64,000 bases of DNA from assembly GCF_947259545.1 (NCBI RefSeq), contig NZ_CAMYMK010000009.1:248001-312000 (forward strand), read 5' to 3'. The position numbers and the translations under genes were made by a program. Positions 18,632-28,105 of the stretch are shown here, one piece after another. Below the pieces are notes generated by a model. It was not told the origin of the DNA. It was given only the letters and a program-made list of their open reading frames with translations, and searched no databases. Positions within the stretch are counted from its first letter, which is position 1; every line of letters starts with the position of its first letter. Source of the stretch: an uncultured Marinobacter sp. Its GTDB lineage: Bacteria > Pseudomonadota > Gammaproteobacteria > Pseudomonadales > Oleiphilaceae.

Positions 18632-19723
18632 ATGAAAACGCCTCATCACTCCGATCTGGGGGCTACACTGGAACATAGCCGCTCGGGTCTTCGCGATAGC
18701 CATCGCCGTTCGTTAATGCGGCTGTTGTTTCTGATCACCGGTTTGTCACTGGTGGTTTTTGCCTTCCTGCAGTTGCTCAACGGTTTCTGGTGGGTCGCAA
18801 CCATCGAGTTGTGTGCCAGTGCCCTGCTGCTTTTTGGCATGGTCCGCCTGCGCACCTCCCCCCACCTCCAGCAATGGATCTATGGGTACCTGGTAACCCT
18901 GTTTTCGTTTTTCCTGGTGATCATACTTTTACCGGAAGCGTCGGTGTCGGCGTTTGTCTGGGTGCTGATGATGCCAGTGCTGGCTTACCTGCTTCTTGGC
19001 AAGCATGAGGGGCTAATTCTGAGTGTGCCCTTCATGATTGTGGGCTGTGTAGTCTATTTTATTCACCTGGGATCCATTGGTAGTGCCCACGTGATGATCG
19101 ACCTGCTCAATATGGTCTTTTGCGGTGCCCTGATGCTCACCTTCGTGCATATGTACGAGATTCGCCGGGAAGAGGCGGAACAGCGGCTTGTCACATTGGC
19201 GCAGACCGACGCCCTGACCGGGTTGGCAAATCGCAGCAGTTTTCAGCATAAGCTGAGCCGCACCATCGCCGAGTGTGAGCGCAGTGGTACCGGGTTTGCT
19301 CTGGTGATTATGGATATTGACCATTTTAAGATGGTGAACGACAGCATGGGGCATGACGCTGGCGATCATGTGTTGCGAAACCTTGGTCAGTGCCTGCTGG
19401 AACGCTTGCGGATGACGGATTCCGTTGGCCGTCTCGGTGGCGAGGAGTTCGGCCTGATCCTCAGAGATGTAAGGCCGGCCGATGCCTTTGAGTTGATGGA
19501 TGCGCTGCGCCAGCGTATTGCTGACAGTGAGCTTGTCTATGGTGAGTCGCGGATACGCGTCACCGCCTCTTTCGGTATTGCCCAATGGCCGGATCATGGC
19601 CGGCAGGCGGAAGAACTGTTTCGCGTGGCCGACCGTTGCCTGTACAGTGGTAAGCGCGCTGGCCGCAACCGGGTGGCGCCCGTGGGACCGATAACACCGA
19701 GAGGTGAAATGCTTACTGGCTGA
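18632..19723 (+). CDS. Membrane diguanylate cyclase (GGDEF)
   Basis: A 363-residue protein with about six membrane helices in residues 30-190 and a C-terminal GGDEF domain whose active site reads LGGEEFGL. This is the variant normally still active in making cyclic di-GMP from two GTP. The TDALTGLANR and DIDHFKMVNDSMGHDAGD segments are intact. The ATG at 18632 is preferred, as the upstream in-frame codons (CSRLRLDRN) translate the stem-loop region. The ligand of the membrane domain is unknown. Confidence 0.9.
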   Translation: MKTPHHSDLGATLEHSRSGLRDSHRRSLMRLLFLITGLSLVVFAFLQLLNGFWWVATIELCASALLLFGMVRLRTSPHLQQWIYGYLVTLFSFFLVIILLPEASVSAFVWVLMMPVLAYLLLGKHEGLILSVPFMIVGCVVYFIHLGSIGSAHVMIDLLNMVFCGALMLTFVHMYEIRREEAEQRLVTLAQTDALTGLANRSSFQHKLSRTIAECERSGTGFALVIMDIDHFKMVNDSMGHDAGDHVLRNLGQCLLERLRMTDSVGRLGGEEFGLILRDVRPADAFELMDALRQRIADSELVYGESRIRVTASFGIAQWPDHGRQAEELFRVADRCLYSGKRAGRNRVAPVGPITPRGEMLTG

Positions 19724-19735
19724 GGGGGTTGAACC

Positions 19736-20515
19736 GTGTGTGAATTACTGGCCATGAGCGCCAATACCCCGACCGACCTGTGTTTCAGCTTTACCGGTCT
19801 GACCCGCCGCGGCGGCGAAACCGGACCCCATAAAGACGGCTGGGGGGTGGCGTTCTATGAGGGCAAAGGCGTCAGGGCCTTTCATGAATCCGGTGCCAGT
19901 GCCAGTTCCCGTATCGCCGAAGTGGTCCAGACCCATCCGATCAAAAGCGAAGTGGCCATCTGCCACATCCGCCAGGCTAATGTTGGTGAGATCTGTCTGG
20001 CCAACACTCACCCTTTTATCCGTGAGCTGTGGGGGCGTTACTGGGTGTACGCCCATAACGGCCAGCTATCCTCGTTCCATGCGCCCCAGGGGTTTTACGA
20101 GCCGGTGGGCTCGACAGACAGCGAAGCCATGTTCTGCGATATCCTCAACGATCTTCGCCAGCACTGTGACCGTGAGACCCCGGTTGACGAGGTGCTGGAT
20201 CGCCTTGTTGCGTTAGCCCGGAACTATGCCAGTGAGGGCGTGTTCAATCTGTTGTTAAGCAATGGCGACTGGCTGTTTACCTACTGTACGACCAAAATGG
20301 CCAGCATTACCCGCCGTGCGCCGTTTGGCCCCGCCCGACTCAAGGATGCCGATGTGACCGTGGACTTCGAGTCGGAGACCACGCCGGACGATATTGTCAG
20401 CGTCATCGTGACTGAGCCGTTGACGACGGACGAACAGTGGGACATCTACGCGCCTGGCGAGTGGCGGCTATGGCGGGGAGGAGAAGTGATCAGGTCAGGT
20501 TACGCGCTGGCATAA
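19736..20515 (+). CDS. Class II glutamine amidotransferase (YafJ family)
   Basis: A 259-residue protein that begins MCELLAMS at a GTG, so that Cys2 becomes the N-terminal nucleophile of the class II amidotransferase (Ntn) fold. Other family blocks are HKDGWGVAFY, HIRQANVG, NTHPF and the YAHNGQL oxyanion region. There is no synthetase domain, as in YafJ, whose acceptor substrate is not settled. It begins 12 bases after the diguanylate cyclase stop, so the two may be co-transcribed. Confidence 0.9.
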   Translation: MCELLAMSANTPTDLCFSFTGLTRRGGETGPHKDGWGVAFYEGKGVRAFHESGASASSRIAEVVQTHPIKSEVAICHIRQANVGEICLANTHPFIRELWGRYWVYAHNGQLSSFHAPQGFYEPVGSTDSEAMFCDILNDLRQHCDRETPVDEVLDRLVALARNYASEGVFNLLLSNGDWLFTYCTTKMASITRRAPFGPARLKDADVTVDFESETTPDDIVSVIVTEPLTTDEQWDIYAPGEWRLWRGGEVIRSGYALA

Positions 20516-20534
20516 CCTGACCTGAAAGCCGTGC

Positions 20535-20565
20535 TACCGACTGCAGTGAATACCGACTGCAGTGA
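20535..20565. repeat. Short tandem duplication, 15 bp at period 16
   Basis: TACCGACTGCAGTGA occurs at 20535-20549 and again at 20551-20565, in the 50-base gap between two convergent genes. It is a local duplication with no evident function. Confidence 0.7.
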
Positions 20566-21459
20566 TTACTGGAGTGTACGGCGGTTGCCGTTCTGGTACT
20601 GGGGCGCGATGTGCTCGTTGATCTGCTCCTTGAAGCTGGCAATCAATTCGCTGTTGTCGTGGTCCCAGGGGTGGAAGCCCGGCTTGAAGTATTCCAGCCA
20701 GGTCGGGATCAGGCTGGAGAAGGTGCCGTTCTTGCCCCACATACGCCACAGCCCTTTGGCGGTGTCCTTCAGCGAGAAGTGCTTGGGATCCTTCAGCATC
20801 ATTCGTGTCGTGAAGTAGCTTGCCATCACACCCAGCATGGCGGTACTGAACGTCAGGTAGAAGGCGCGTTCAGCATAGGTGCCGCCGACCTCCTGGAAGA
20901 CATCGTAGGTTACGGCCTTGTGCTCGGTCTCTTCAATGGCGTGCCACATCCACAGCGGGCGCATGGTTTCGTGCATGTCCTCGCGGACGTCACTGCGCTC
21001 CAGCAGCATGTCGGCCATCATGGCGGTCAGGTGTTCAAGTCCGCAGGTAATGGCCAGCTGGTGCCGCTTGGGCAGCTTCTTGGCAATGCCGAGAACCACT
21101 TCCAGATGCTTTTCCAGCTCTTCCACGGGCATACCGCTATCCCGCACATGCTGGTTCATGGCATCGTGCTCCAGGGAGTGCATCGCTTCCTGGCCGATAA
21201 AACCACGCATCTCAGCCTTCAGCTTCGGGTCGTTAATCTGATCCCGGTAATAGCGCACGGAGTCCACAAAGAACTGCTCACCCTGGGGGAACAGAACCGA
21301 CAGAGCGTTCATGGTGTGGCTCAGAATGTAGCTGTTATCGAGCCAGTAACGGGGGACCTGCTCGCCAAACTCGAAGCCCATACGCTGGGGCTTGATGGAG
21401 ACGTTATCCGGCGTGTTGGAAACCGGTGCCCTGGACTCTGCAGTTTTTGTTCTCAGCAT
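20566..21459 (-). CDS. Metal-dependent hydrolase of the PF10118 type
   Basis: About 297 residues. Histidine/glutamate-rich helices (QEAMHSLEHDAMNQH, WHAIEETEHKAVTYD) point to a di-iron or other metal-binding helical bundle, as in the PF10118 proteins annotated as metal-dependent hydrolases. The ATG at 21459 is chosen because AGGAG lies 7 bases before it. The next ATG upstream (21465) would sit 1 base from that site. It is divergent from the AraC-type regulator gene, a pairing that suggests regulation. The substrate is unknown; a role in lipid or hydrocarbon metabolism is only a guess. Confidence 0.75.
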   Translation of the reverse strand: MLRTKTAESRAPVSNTPDNVSIKPQRMGFEFGEQVPRYWLDNSYILSHTMNALSVLFPQGEQFFVDSVRYYRDQINDPKLKAEMRGFIGQEAMHSLEHDAMNQHVRDSGMPVEELEKHLEVVLGIAKKLPKRHQLAITCGLEHLTAMMADMLLERSDVREDMHETMRPLWMWHAIEETEHKAVTYDVFQEVGGTYAERAFYLTFSTAMLGVMASYFTTRMMLKDPKHFSLKDTAKGLWRMWGKNGTFSSLIPTWLEYFKPGFHPWDHDNSELIASFKEQINEHIAPQYQNGNRRTLQ

Positions 21460-21691
21460 GTTCATACTCCTCTGCGACTGAACGCTTTGGCTGATGTCAT
21501 GTCTGCAGTTTGGGCAAGTCAACGACAACTGTGAATGCGTGAAGGGGACGCCTGCCGTTCAGGTTGGGACAGTAATGGCGGTTTAAATTGACTATGATGA
21601 CAGTATCACAGGTGCCTCCAGCCCCAGTGTTGCGGTCGCTGGCTTCTGTTAGCATCAGAGTAACTTTCCCACAACACCCAAAGGACAACCT

Positions 21692-22798
21692 ATGGCAAAC
21701 ACCAGCCCGGACAAAGAACGGCAGATGCTGGGGTTTTTCCTGGTGCCTGGCGTGTATATGCGGGTCATGGCCGAAACCGTGCGGCAGCTTGGCTATAATG
21801 ACCGCTCGTTGTACGAGGGGCTGAGCTTCTCACCAGAAGACCTGAAGGCGAATGACAGCCGGGTGTTCGTGACCGACGCGATCCTGATGACGCAGCGTGC
21901 ATTGGATCTGGCGGGCAAGGACGGCTTGAGCTTCATGCTGGCGCGGGAACTCAGGCTGACCATCCATGGCACCCTGGGCTTTGCCGCTCTGACCAGCCCG
22001 ACCTTTGCCGATGCCCTGGATTCCGTTCGCCGATACCTGCAGCTTCGCGCACCCTTCCTCAGCATGAGTCAGTCCGAGGCGGGTGAAAACGTCCTGGTCC
22101 AGCTCCGTACCGAGTTCGATGCACCCGGGCTGTATCCGTTCCTGGCAGAGACCGTGAGCGCCACGCTGATTATGTTGACCGAGCAACTGCTGGACCGCGA
22201 GGATGCCGAAAAGCGGGGCTTTGCGATGACCGACGGCAAGTTACCGGGAGTCACAGTGCATCTGAGCAAACCCGAACCGGATTATTACGCCCGCTTCGCC
22301 AATCAGTTGCCAGTACGCTTCGAGTACGGCAAGCCTGAGGAAATGATGGTGTTTCCAAAGGAGCTGCTGAACGTGCGCATGCGGCTGGCGGATGCGGATG
22401 CCTCCCGCATGGCCCGTGAACAGTGCGAATTCGAATTGCAGAAGGCGTTGAAGGATCAGGGCGATATTACCCTGGCGATTCGTAATATGCTGCGGATGAC
22501 ACCGGGACCGCTGCCTTCCCTGGAGGCCATGGCGGATCGCTTCTGTGTGTCGTCGCGGACACTCAAGCGCCGCCTGGCGGAGAAGGACACCACCTATCGC
22601 GAGATTCTGGAATCGGTGCTCAAGGACCGGGCGATTCAGCTACTGCGCTATACCAACCAGTCGGTGAGTGAGATTGCCTACGAGTTGGGTTACGCGGACC
22701 TGTCCAATTTCAGCCGGGCCTTCCGCAAGTGGACCGGGAAATCGGCCAGCGAGTTTCGTGAAGATGGGCCCGATCCGGCTCCCGAGCTGGGGCCCTGA
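21692..22798 (+). CDS. AraC family transcriptional regulator
   Basis: A 368-residue regulator with an N-terminal arabinose-binding-type domain (about residues 15-210) and a C-terminal double helix-turn-helix (PSLEAMADRFCVSSRTLKRRLAEKDTTYREILE ... SVSEIAYELGYADLSNFSRAFRKWTGKSASEFR). This is the OruR/ArgR-like subgroup. It is divergent from the PF10118 hydrolase gene across 232 bases and probably controls it. Repeat IR3 follows the gene. Confidence 0.92.
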   Translation: MANTSPDKERQMLGFFLVPGVYMRVMAETVRQLGYNDRSLYEGLSFSPEDLKANDSRVFVTDAILMTQRALDLAGKDGLSFMLARELRLTIHGTLGFAALTSPTFADALDSVRRYLQLRAPFLSMSQSEAGENVLVQLRTEFDAPGLYPFLAETVSATLIMLTEQLLDREDAEKRGFAMTDGKLPGVTVHLSKPEPDYYARFANQLPVRFEYGKPEEMMVFPKELLNVRMRLADADASRMAREQCEFELQKALKDQGDITLAIRNMLRMTPGPLPSLEAMADRFCVSSRTLKRRLAEKDTTYREILESVLKDRAIQLLRYTNQSVSEIAYELGYADLSNFSRAFRKWTGKSASEFREDGPDPAPELGP

Positions 22799-22846
22799 AG
22801 CTTTGGCTTGGGGCCCACGGGCCTCTTGTTGGGGAGCGTGGTCGCA

Positions 22847-22925
22847 GGGTGGTGCCTTATTTTTCTGAGAAAAAGAACTCGCTTTGCTCAGACACCTTTG
22901 TTCTCAGAAAAATAAGGCACCACCC
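22847..22925. repeat. Long inverted repeat IR3, core type B
   Basis: Arms 22847-22871 and 22901-22925 are a perfect 25-bp inverted repeat. The minus strand of the core carries GTGTCTGAGCAAAGCGAG followed by TTCTTTTT. The same core, with one base changed, lies in IR5, though the arms are unrelated. It sits between the AraC gene and the TM2-domain gene. Confidence 0.85.
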
Positions 22926-22988
22926 CACGCCCTGCTGACCGGGGAGAGGGCCGTCCAAACCAAATCACCCACTAATCCAGGAAACACC

Positions 22989-23396
22989 ATGCCATCCGAA
23001 AAAGACACCCACAGCAAACTCTTTGGTTATCTCCTCTGGATCTTCGGCTTCCTCGGATCCCACCGTTTTTACTACGGCAAACCGATTACTGGCACCATCT
23101 GGTTCTTTACCCTGGGCTTGCTGTTTATCGGCTGGATCATCGACCTGTTCCTGATCCCGGCCATGGACCGGGAGGCGGATCTGAAGTTTCGGGAGGGCGA
23201 GGTCAGCTACAACATTGGCTGGCTTCTGCTGACCTTTACCGGCGTGTTTGGCCTGCACCGCATGTATATGGGCAAATGGATTACGGCAATTCTGTATCTG
23301 CTGACCGGCGGGCTGTTCCTCGTAGGCGTGCTGTACGATTTCTGGACTCTGAACGACCAGATTTCCGAGCGAAACCAGGAAGTTAAATTCGGCTGA
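22989..23396 (+). CDS. TM2 domain membrane protein
   Basis: A 135-residue protein of two TM2-type units: each has a G..G.HRFY/HRMYMGK loop between two membrane helices (FGFLGSHRFYYGKPITGTIWFFTLGLLFIGW and FTGVFGLHRMYMGKWITAILYLLTGG). The start at 22989 has AGGAAAC before it. The TM2 fold is widespread, with no agreed function in bacteria. The gene stands alone between repeats IR3 and IR4. Confidence 0.85.
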   Translation: MPSEKDTHSKLFGYLLWIFGFLGSHRFYYGKPITGTIWFFTLGLLFIGWIIDLFLIPAMDREADLKFREGEVSYNIGWLLLTFTGVFGLHRMYMGKWITAILYLLTGGLFLVGVLYDFWTLNDQISERNQEVKFG

Positions 23397-23430
23397 TTTC
23401 CTACGGAGAGCTTCGCCGGAGTCTGACGAG

Positions 23431-23535
23431 ACTTTCTGCTGCCTTCTTCCAAAACCGTAGAGGGCCAGGGATGGCCCGATCCGAGCCCACAGGGAAGTGC
23501 TTGTAGGCGTGTTTTGGGAGAAGGCGGCAGAAGGT
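23431..23535. repeat. Long inverted repeat IR4, core type C
   Basis: Arms 23431-23455 and 23511-23535 form a 25-bp stem with three G-U pairs. The 55-base core has an inner hairpin (GGGCCAGGGATGGCCC) followed by GAGCCCACAGGGAAGTGC. It shares this layout with IR6 and IR7. It fills the gap between the convergent TM2 and wax synthase genes. Confidence 0.8.
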
Positions 23536-23550
23536 TTCAACCACCCCAAG

Positions 23551-24918
23551 TCAGCTTCCCCCAGCAATCTCTAGTTCCGCCAACCCCTCTTCCAGATAAT
23601 CCAACATCCGTTGCAGGCTTGGCAGCGTGCGGCGGCAGCCGATGAGGCCGAATTCGATCTGGTCGCGGTAGCTGGTCAGGGTCATGTTCAGAGCAAGCCG
23701 GTCCATGGCGATGGATACCGGGTACATGCCTTCCATTCGGGCACCGTTCCAATAGCAGTCTTCCGAAGGCCCCGGCACGTTGGAAATCACCACATTGAAG
23801 GTCTGCCACTTCGGTGCCATACCTGTGAGCAGGTTGAACGCCGCCGGCGCGAGCGTCAGTGCGGTGTAGTTCAGGATCTCCTCGGAGGACATGGTCGAGT
23901 AGCGATCCTTGGCCATTTTGACATCGTGATGGATGTGCATCAGCCGGTCGGCGGGATCGCTCAGATGGGTGCCCAGGGACGCGAGTATGATCCCGACCTG
24001 ATTGCCTTCCTCACTGTCATCCCGGCGCAGGGATACCGGCACCATGGCGATCAGCGGTTGCTCCGGGAGTTCATCCTGGTTCATCAGGTAGGTTCGCAGG
24101 GCACTGGCGCACATGGCCATGACCACATCGTTCACCGTCACCCCGTAGGCATGGCCGACCGCGCGAATACGTTTCAGGCAGTAGGACTGCGCCGCAAAGC
24201 GTCGGGAGCCGGTAATTTTCCGGTTCAGAATACTGCGGGGCGCGTGGAAAACCGAATGGTAGGCCGGATCCTTACGGGCCTGATTGATCGTTTTCAGTAG
24301 TTCCCGGGCCACCGTGGGCACAGTACCCAGCTGTTTGCCGGATTCCCCGATCAGCTGTCCGATGCTACGCCACAACGACATCCCACCCTCATCATCCGAG
24401 CGCCTGGCCCGGGGCGGCAATGCCCAGATCGGGGGCATATCGCGCTGTTCGGGATCATGGGACAGCATGCGCTGCGCCATGCGCATGGCGGAGACGCCAT
24501 CCACCAGGGAGTGGTGAATCTTGGTGTACACCGCAAACTGGCGTTCCCTCAGACCCTCAATCAGGTGAAACTCCCACAGTGGCCGCTCGCGATCCATCAG
24601 GTGGGAATGCTCCGCCGACACAAACGACAGCAACTCCCTGACGCGACCCGGCGTCGGCAACGCCTCGAAGCGGAAGTGATGTTCCAGGTCCAGGTGCTCA
24701 TCCTTCACCCACACCGGTTGAGCGAATCTGCTGTCCAGGCGGCGGTCAAACGGCGACGTGACCGTGGTGTGCTCACGGAGCTGGTCCGCCAGCTGCGCCA
24801 CATAGTCATCCGGCGCATTCTCCGGGAAGGAGAACAGTTGGAGTCCGCCAACGTGCATGGGTTGCTGGCGTTTTTCCAGCCAGAGAAACATCTGGTCGGT
24901 AGGGCTGAGTGGCTTCAC
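23551..24918 (-). CDS. Wax ester synthase/diacylglycerol acyltransferase (WS/DGAT)
   Basis: A 455-residue bifunctional acyltransferase of the WS/DGAT family. The catalytic HHxxxDG motif is present as HHSLVDG near residue 141, and the PLW, NDVV and ISNVPGP blocks are intact. It esterifies fatty alcohols or diacylglycerol with acyl-CoA to make storage wax esters or triacylglycerol at the membrane or lipid-droplet surface. Length and sequence are close, as I remember them, to the Marinobacter wax synthases, and this is a main reason for the taxon suggestion. It is monocistronic. Confidence 0.94.
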   Translation of the reverse strand: MKPLSPTDQMFLWLEKRQQPMHVGGLQLFSFPENAPDDYVAQLADQLREHTTVTSPFDRRLDSRFAQPVWVKDEHLDLEHHFRFEALPTPGRVRELLSFVSAEHSHLMDRERPLWEFHLIEGLRERQFAVYTKIHHSLVDGVSAMRMAQRMLSHDPEQRDMPPIWALPPRARRSDDEGGMSLWRSIGQLIGESGKQLGTVPTVARELLKTINQARKDPAYHSVFHAPRSILNRKITGSRRFAAQSYCLKRIRAVGHAYGVTVNDVVMAMCASALRTYLMNQDELPEQPLIAMVPVSLRRDDSEEGNQVGIILASLGTHLSDPADRLMHIHHDVKMAKDRYSTMSSEEILNYTALTLAPAAFNLLTGMAPKWQTFNVVISNVPGPSEDCYWNGARMEGMYPVSIAMDRLALNMTLTSYRDQIEFGLIGCRRTLPSLQRMLDYLEEGLAELEIAGGS

Positions 24919-25033
24919 GAGGTCATCCTTGTTGTTGGATTTTCCCTGATCTTACCCTAGCCGTGGCGGGAGGCAATTGACCTCTGGTAAAACCCGGTCA
25001 GGAAAAATAGCAACCAGCGCTCCAACCCCTCTA

Positions 25034-25402
25034 TCAGGCCGCAGCCGTTTCCGAGTGAGTCACTGGAACCTCCAGCCTGATCTGGTCGCCGTCTAACAGG
25101 ACCGGGTAGGTTTCGATTTTGACATCTTCGTCTTCCAGACACTGACCCGTCACCAGGCTGAAGTGCTGCTTGTACAGTGGTGACGCCACCACCGGTTCGC
25201 CCTTGATATCACCGGTAATACCCCGGGCCAGCACGTTCGAGCCACTGAACGGATCGGTGTGGCTGACCGCAAACAGTGCAGGCAAACGGTGCGGCAGGTA
25301 AAACACCGCCACCGGCCCGTCTTCGGTCCAGACCGCAACACCGGATTCCGGCACCAGATCTTCCACCTTACAAACTACATCCCAGCTAGTGCGAGCTTTC
25401 AT
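25034..25402 (-). CDS. nirD: Assimilatory nitrite reductase small subunit
   Basis: A 122-residue Rieske-like protein of the NirD family (VCKVEDLVPESGVAVWTEDGPVAVFYLP; GEPVVASPLYKQHFSLVTGQCLEDEDVKIETYPV). As in other NirD proteins the Rieske cysteine/histidine ligands are not kept, so it is structural rather than a cluster carrier. The start at 25402 has GGAGAC before it; the 14 codons upstream are discounted. It is the last gene of the oxidoreductase-nirB-nirD unit, separated from nirB by repeat IR5. Confidence 0.92.
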   Translation of the reverse strand: MKARTSWDVVCKVEDLVPESGVAVWTEDGPVAVFYLPHRLPALFAVSHTDPFSGSNVLARGITGDIKGEPVVASPLYKQHFSLVTGQCLEDEDVKIETYPVLLDGDQIRLEVPVTHSETAAA

Positions 25403-25450
25403 AACAGTCTCCAAAGCAATCTTATGATATCTCTGCATGGTCACGTGAGT

Positions 25451-25539
25451 GAGGGGTATGGGGGTGTTTTTCTGTCAGGAAAAAGGTGTCTGAGCGAAGC
25501 GAGTTCTTTTTCCAGAAGAAAAATACCCCCATACCCCTC
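25451..25539. repeat. Long inverted repeat IR5, core type B, between nirB and nirD
   Basis: Arms 25451-25473 and 25517-25539 make a 23-bp stem with one G-U pair. The core reads GTGTCTGAGCGAAGCGAG then TTCTTTTT, almost identical to the minus strand of IR3. It lies in the 160-base gap within the nirB-nirD operon, where a stable RNA stem could set the relative amount of nirD message. Confidence 0.85.
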
Positions 25540-25562
25540 GCTCCTCCCGCCAAGTCATCAGG

Positions 25563-28076
25563 CTACGCAGACTCGGTCTCCAAAACAGGCCGCCGCTGAT
25601 CCCGCTCGGTAGTCCACTGCTGCACCGGATCCTTCTTCTCAGGCGCATTGACGAACTCGCGGAAGCGCTTGCGCTTCTCCGGATCTTCCACCGCGGTCTT
25701 CCACTCACACTGGTAGGTGCCAACAATACTTTCCATGTGCTCTTCCAGCTCCTTGCCGATACCCAGACTGTCTTCCAGCGCTACCTCTTTGAGATATTCC
25801 AGACCACCTTCCAGATTCTCCATCCACACACTTGTACGCTGCAGGCGATCGGCCGTGCGCACATAGAACATCAGCACCCGGTCAATGGTGCGGACCAGTT
25901 CCTCGTCGGAGAGATCAGTGGCAAACAGGTCGGCGTGGCGCGGGCGCATGCCGCCGTTACCGCAGACATACAGGTTCCAGCCATTCTCGGTGGCGATTAC
26001 TCCGATATCCTTGCTCTGGGCTTCGGCACACTCCCGGGTACAGCCGGACACCGCCATCTTGATCTTGTGTGGCGAACGCAGGCCCTTGTAGCGATCCTCC
26101 AGGAAGATCGCCATGCCCACGCTGTCCTGCACGCCGTAGCGGCACCAGGTGCTGCCGACACAGGATTTCACCGTACGCAGGGATTTGCCGTAGGCGTGAC
26201 CGGTTTCAAAACCGGCGGCAATGAGTTTTTCCCAGATCTCCGGCAGTTCGCTCAGAGTGGCACCGAACAGATCCACCCGCTGACCACCGGTGATCTTGGT
26301 GTAAAGGTTGTACTCCTTGGCCACCTCACCCAGCACGATCAGCTTGTCCGGAGTGATTTCACCGCCGGGTACACGGGGCACGATGGAATAGGTGCCGTTC
26401 TTCTGCATGTTGGCCATAAAGGTGTCGTTGGTGTCCTGCAGCGGCACGTGGTCGGTGGCCAGGATGTGCTCGTTCCAGCAGGTGGCAAGGATGGATGCCA
26501 CCGCCGGTTTACAGATATCGCAGCCGTGGCCCTTGCCGTGCTCCTGGATCAGGGTCTGGAAGGTACGAATACCGTTGACCTTCACCAGGTGGAACAGCTC
26601 CTGGCGGCTGTACGGGAAGTGTTCACAGATATCCTTGCTCACTTCCACGCCGCGTTTTTCCAGTTCGCTGTCCACGACGTTCTTCAGCAGCGCCGCGCAG
26701 CCACCACAGCCGGTACTGGCCTTGGTTTCGCCTTTGACGCTGCCCAGGTCGCTGCAACCGGCGTCAATCGCGCCGCAGATGTCGCCCTTGGTGACGTTGT
26801 GGCAGGAACAGATGGAGGCTGTCTCCGGCAGGGCATCGGGCCCCAGGGCCGGCGCGCCGCCCTCGCTTTCCGGAAGAATCAGGGTTTCCGGGTTGTCCGG
26901 CAGGGTGATGCCATTGAGGGCATACTGCAGCAAGGTGTCGTAGGGACCGTTATCGCCCACCAGAATGGCACCGAGCAGGGTCTTGCCGTCCTCGCTGACC
27001 ACCATGCGGCGGTAGTGACCGGCCTGCTCGTCGTTGAAACGGATGTTGCGGGCGCCGGGGGTCTGACCATGGGCATCACCAATGGAGCCCACGTCCACGC
27101 CCAGCAGTTTAAGCTTGGTGCTCATGTCGGCGCCGGTAAAGGCCGCTTCACTGTCTCCGTTGAGGGCGGATGCCAGGGTGCGGGCCATGGTGTAGCCGGG
27201 GGCGACCAGGCCGAAGATCTTGCCGCCCCACAGGGCGCATTCGCCGATGGCATGAATGTGCGGGTCGGAGGTGGTGCACTGATCGTTGATGACGATGCCG
27301 CCACGTTCGCCAATGTCCAGGCCGCTGTCGCGGGCCAGGGTGTCCTGAGGGCGGATGCCGGCGGAGAACACTATCAGGTCGGTTTCCAGATGGCTGTCGT
27401 CGCTGAAGTTCATCCGCAGGCGGCAATCTTCACCTTCGACAATCTCGGTGGTGGCCTTTTCGGTATGAACCTGAACGCCCAGCTCCTCAATCTTGTGTCT
27501 GAGCAGGGCACCACCGTCGGTGTCGAGCTGTACCGGCATCAGTCGCGGCGCGAACTCCACTACGTGGGCGTCCAGACCCAGGCTCTTGAGGGCATTGGCT
27601 GCTTCCAGACCCAGCAGGCCGCCGCCGACCACAACACCGGTTTTGACGCCTTGGGCGCTGGCGCGGATGCTGTCGAGGTCCTCCAGGGTGCGATACACCA
27701 GACAATGGGGGTGCTCGTTGCCCTTGATCGGTGGCACGAAGGGGTAGGAACCGGTTGCCAATACCAGTTCGTCATAACCGTAGCTGCCCTCGGAGGTGGT
27801 CACGGTCTTCTGGTCGCGATCAATGGCGGTGACCTGTTCGTTGAGGTGCAGGTCGATGTTGTTCTCTGCATACCAGTCGGCGGTGCCCATGGCCAGGTCG
27901 GCGTGTGTGGAGCCACCGAAGTACTCGGACAGGTGGACGCGGTCATAGGCCAGCAGTTTTTCTTCGCCGAACACCTTGATATCGAAGCGGTCAGCGGCAG
28001 CCGAACCGGTCAACTGCTCAAGAAAATGGTGACCCACCATGCCGTTACCGATCACGATCAGGGTTTGTTTGCTCAT
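25563..28076 (-). CDS. nirB: Assimilatory NADH-nitrite reductase large subunit
   Basis: An 837-residue multidomain enzyme: an N-terminal FAD/NADH oxidoreductase (IGNGMVGHHFLEQL; GGGLLGLEAANAL near residue 150), a BFD-type [2Fe-2S] domain (CSCHNVTKGDICGAID ... GCGGCAALL, about 420-480), and the sirohaem/[4Fe-4S] ferredoxin-like halves with CVGSTWCRYG and the CTREC cluster ligands (about 640-690). It reduces nitrite to ammonium with NADH in the cytoplasm. The start at 28076 has GAGAGAGG before it. It begins 30 bases after the FAD oxidoreductase stop, in the same unit. Confidence 0.96.
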   Translation of the reverse strand: MSKQTLIVIGNGMVGHHFLEQLTGSAAADRFDIKVFGEEKLLAYDRVHLSEYFGGSTHADLAMGTADWYAENNIDLHLNEQVTAIDRDQKTVTTSEGSYGYDELVLATGSYPFVPPIKGNEHPHCLVYRTLEDLDSIRASAQGVKTGVVVGGGLLGLEAANALKSLGLDAHVVEFAPRLMPVQLDTDGGALLRHKIEELGVQVHTEKATTEIVEGEDCRLRMNFSDDSHLETDLIVFSAGIRPQDTLARDSGLDIGERGGIVINDQCTTSDPHIHAIGECALWGGKIFGLVAPGYTMARTLASALNGDSEAAFTGADMSTKLKLLGVDVGSIGDAHGQTPGARNIRFNDEQAGHYRRMVVSEDGKTLLGAILVGDNGPYDTLLQYALNGITLPDNPETLILPESEGGAPALGPDALPETASICSCHNVTKGDICGAIDAGCSDLGSVKGETKASTGCGGCAALLKNVVDSELEKRGVEVSKDICEHFPYSRQELFHLVKVNGIRTFQTLIQEHGKGHGCDICKPAVASILATCWNEHILATDHVPLQDTNDTFMANMQKNGTYSIVPRVPGGEITPDKLIVLGEVAKEYNLYTKITGGQRVDLFGATLSELPEIWEKLIAAGFETGHAYGKSLRTVKSCVGSTWCRYGVQDSVGMAIFLEDRYKGLRSPHKIKMAVSGCTRECAEAQSKDIGVIATENGWNLYVCGNGGMRPRHADLFATDLSDEELVRTIDRVLMFYVRTADRLQRTSVWMENLEGGLEYLKEVALEDSLGIGKELEEHMESIVGTYQCEWKTAVEDPEKRKRFREFVNAPEKKDPVQQWTTERDQRRPVLETESA

Positions 28077-28105
28077 GGTATTTCCTCTCTCTTTCACTGA
28101 CGGCA

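Noticed and set aside
25737..28100. A 787-codon plus-strand open frame across nirB
   Set aside because: Antisense shadow of nirB, rich in His/Gly/Val low-complexity sequence and without recognisable domains.
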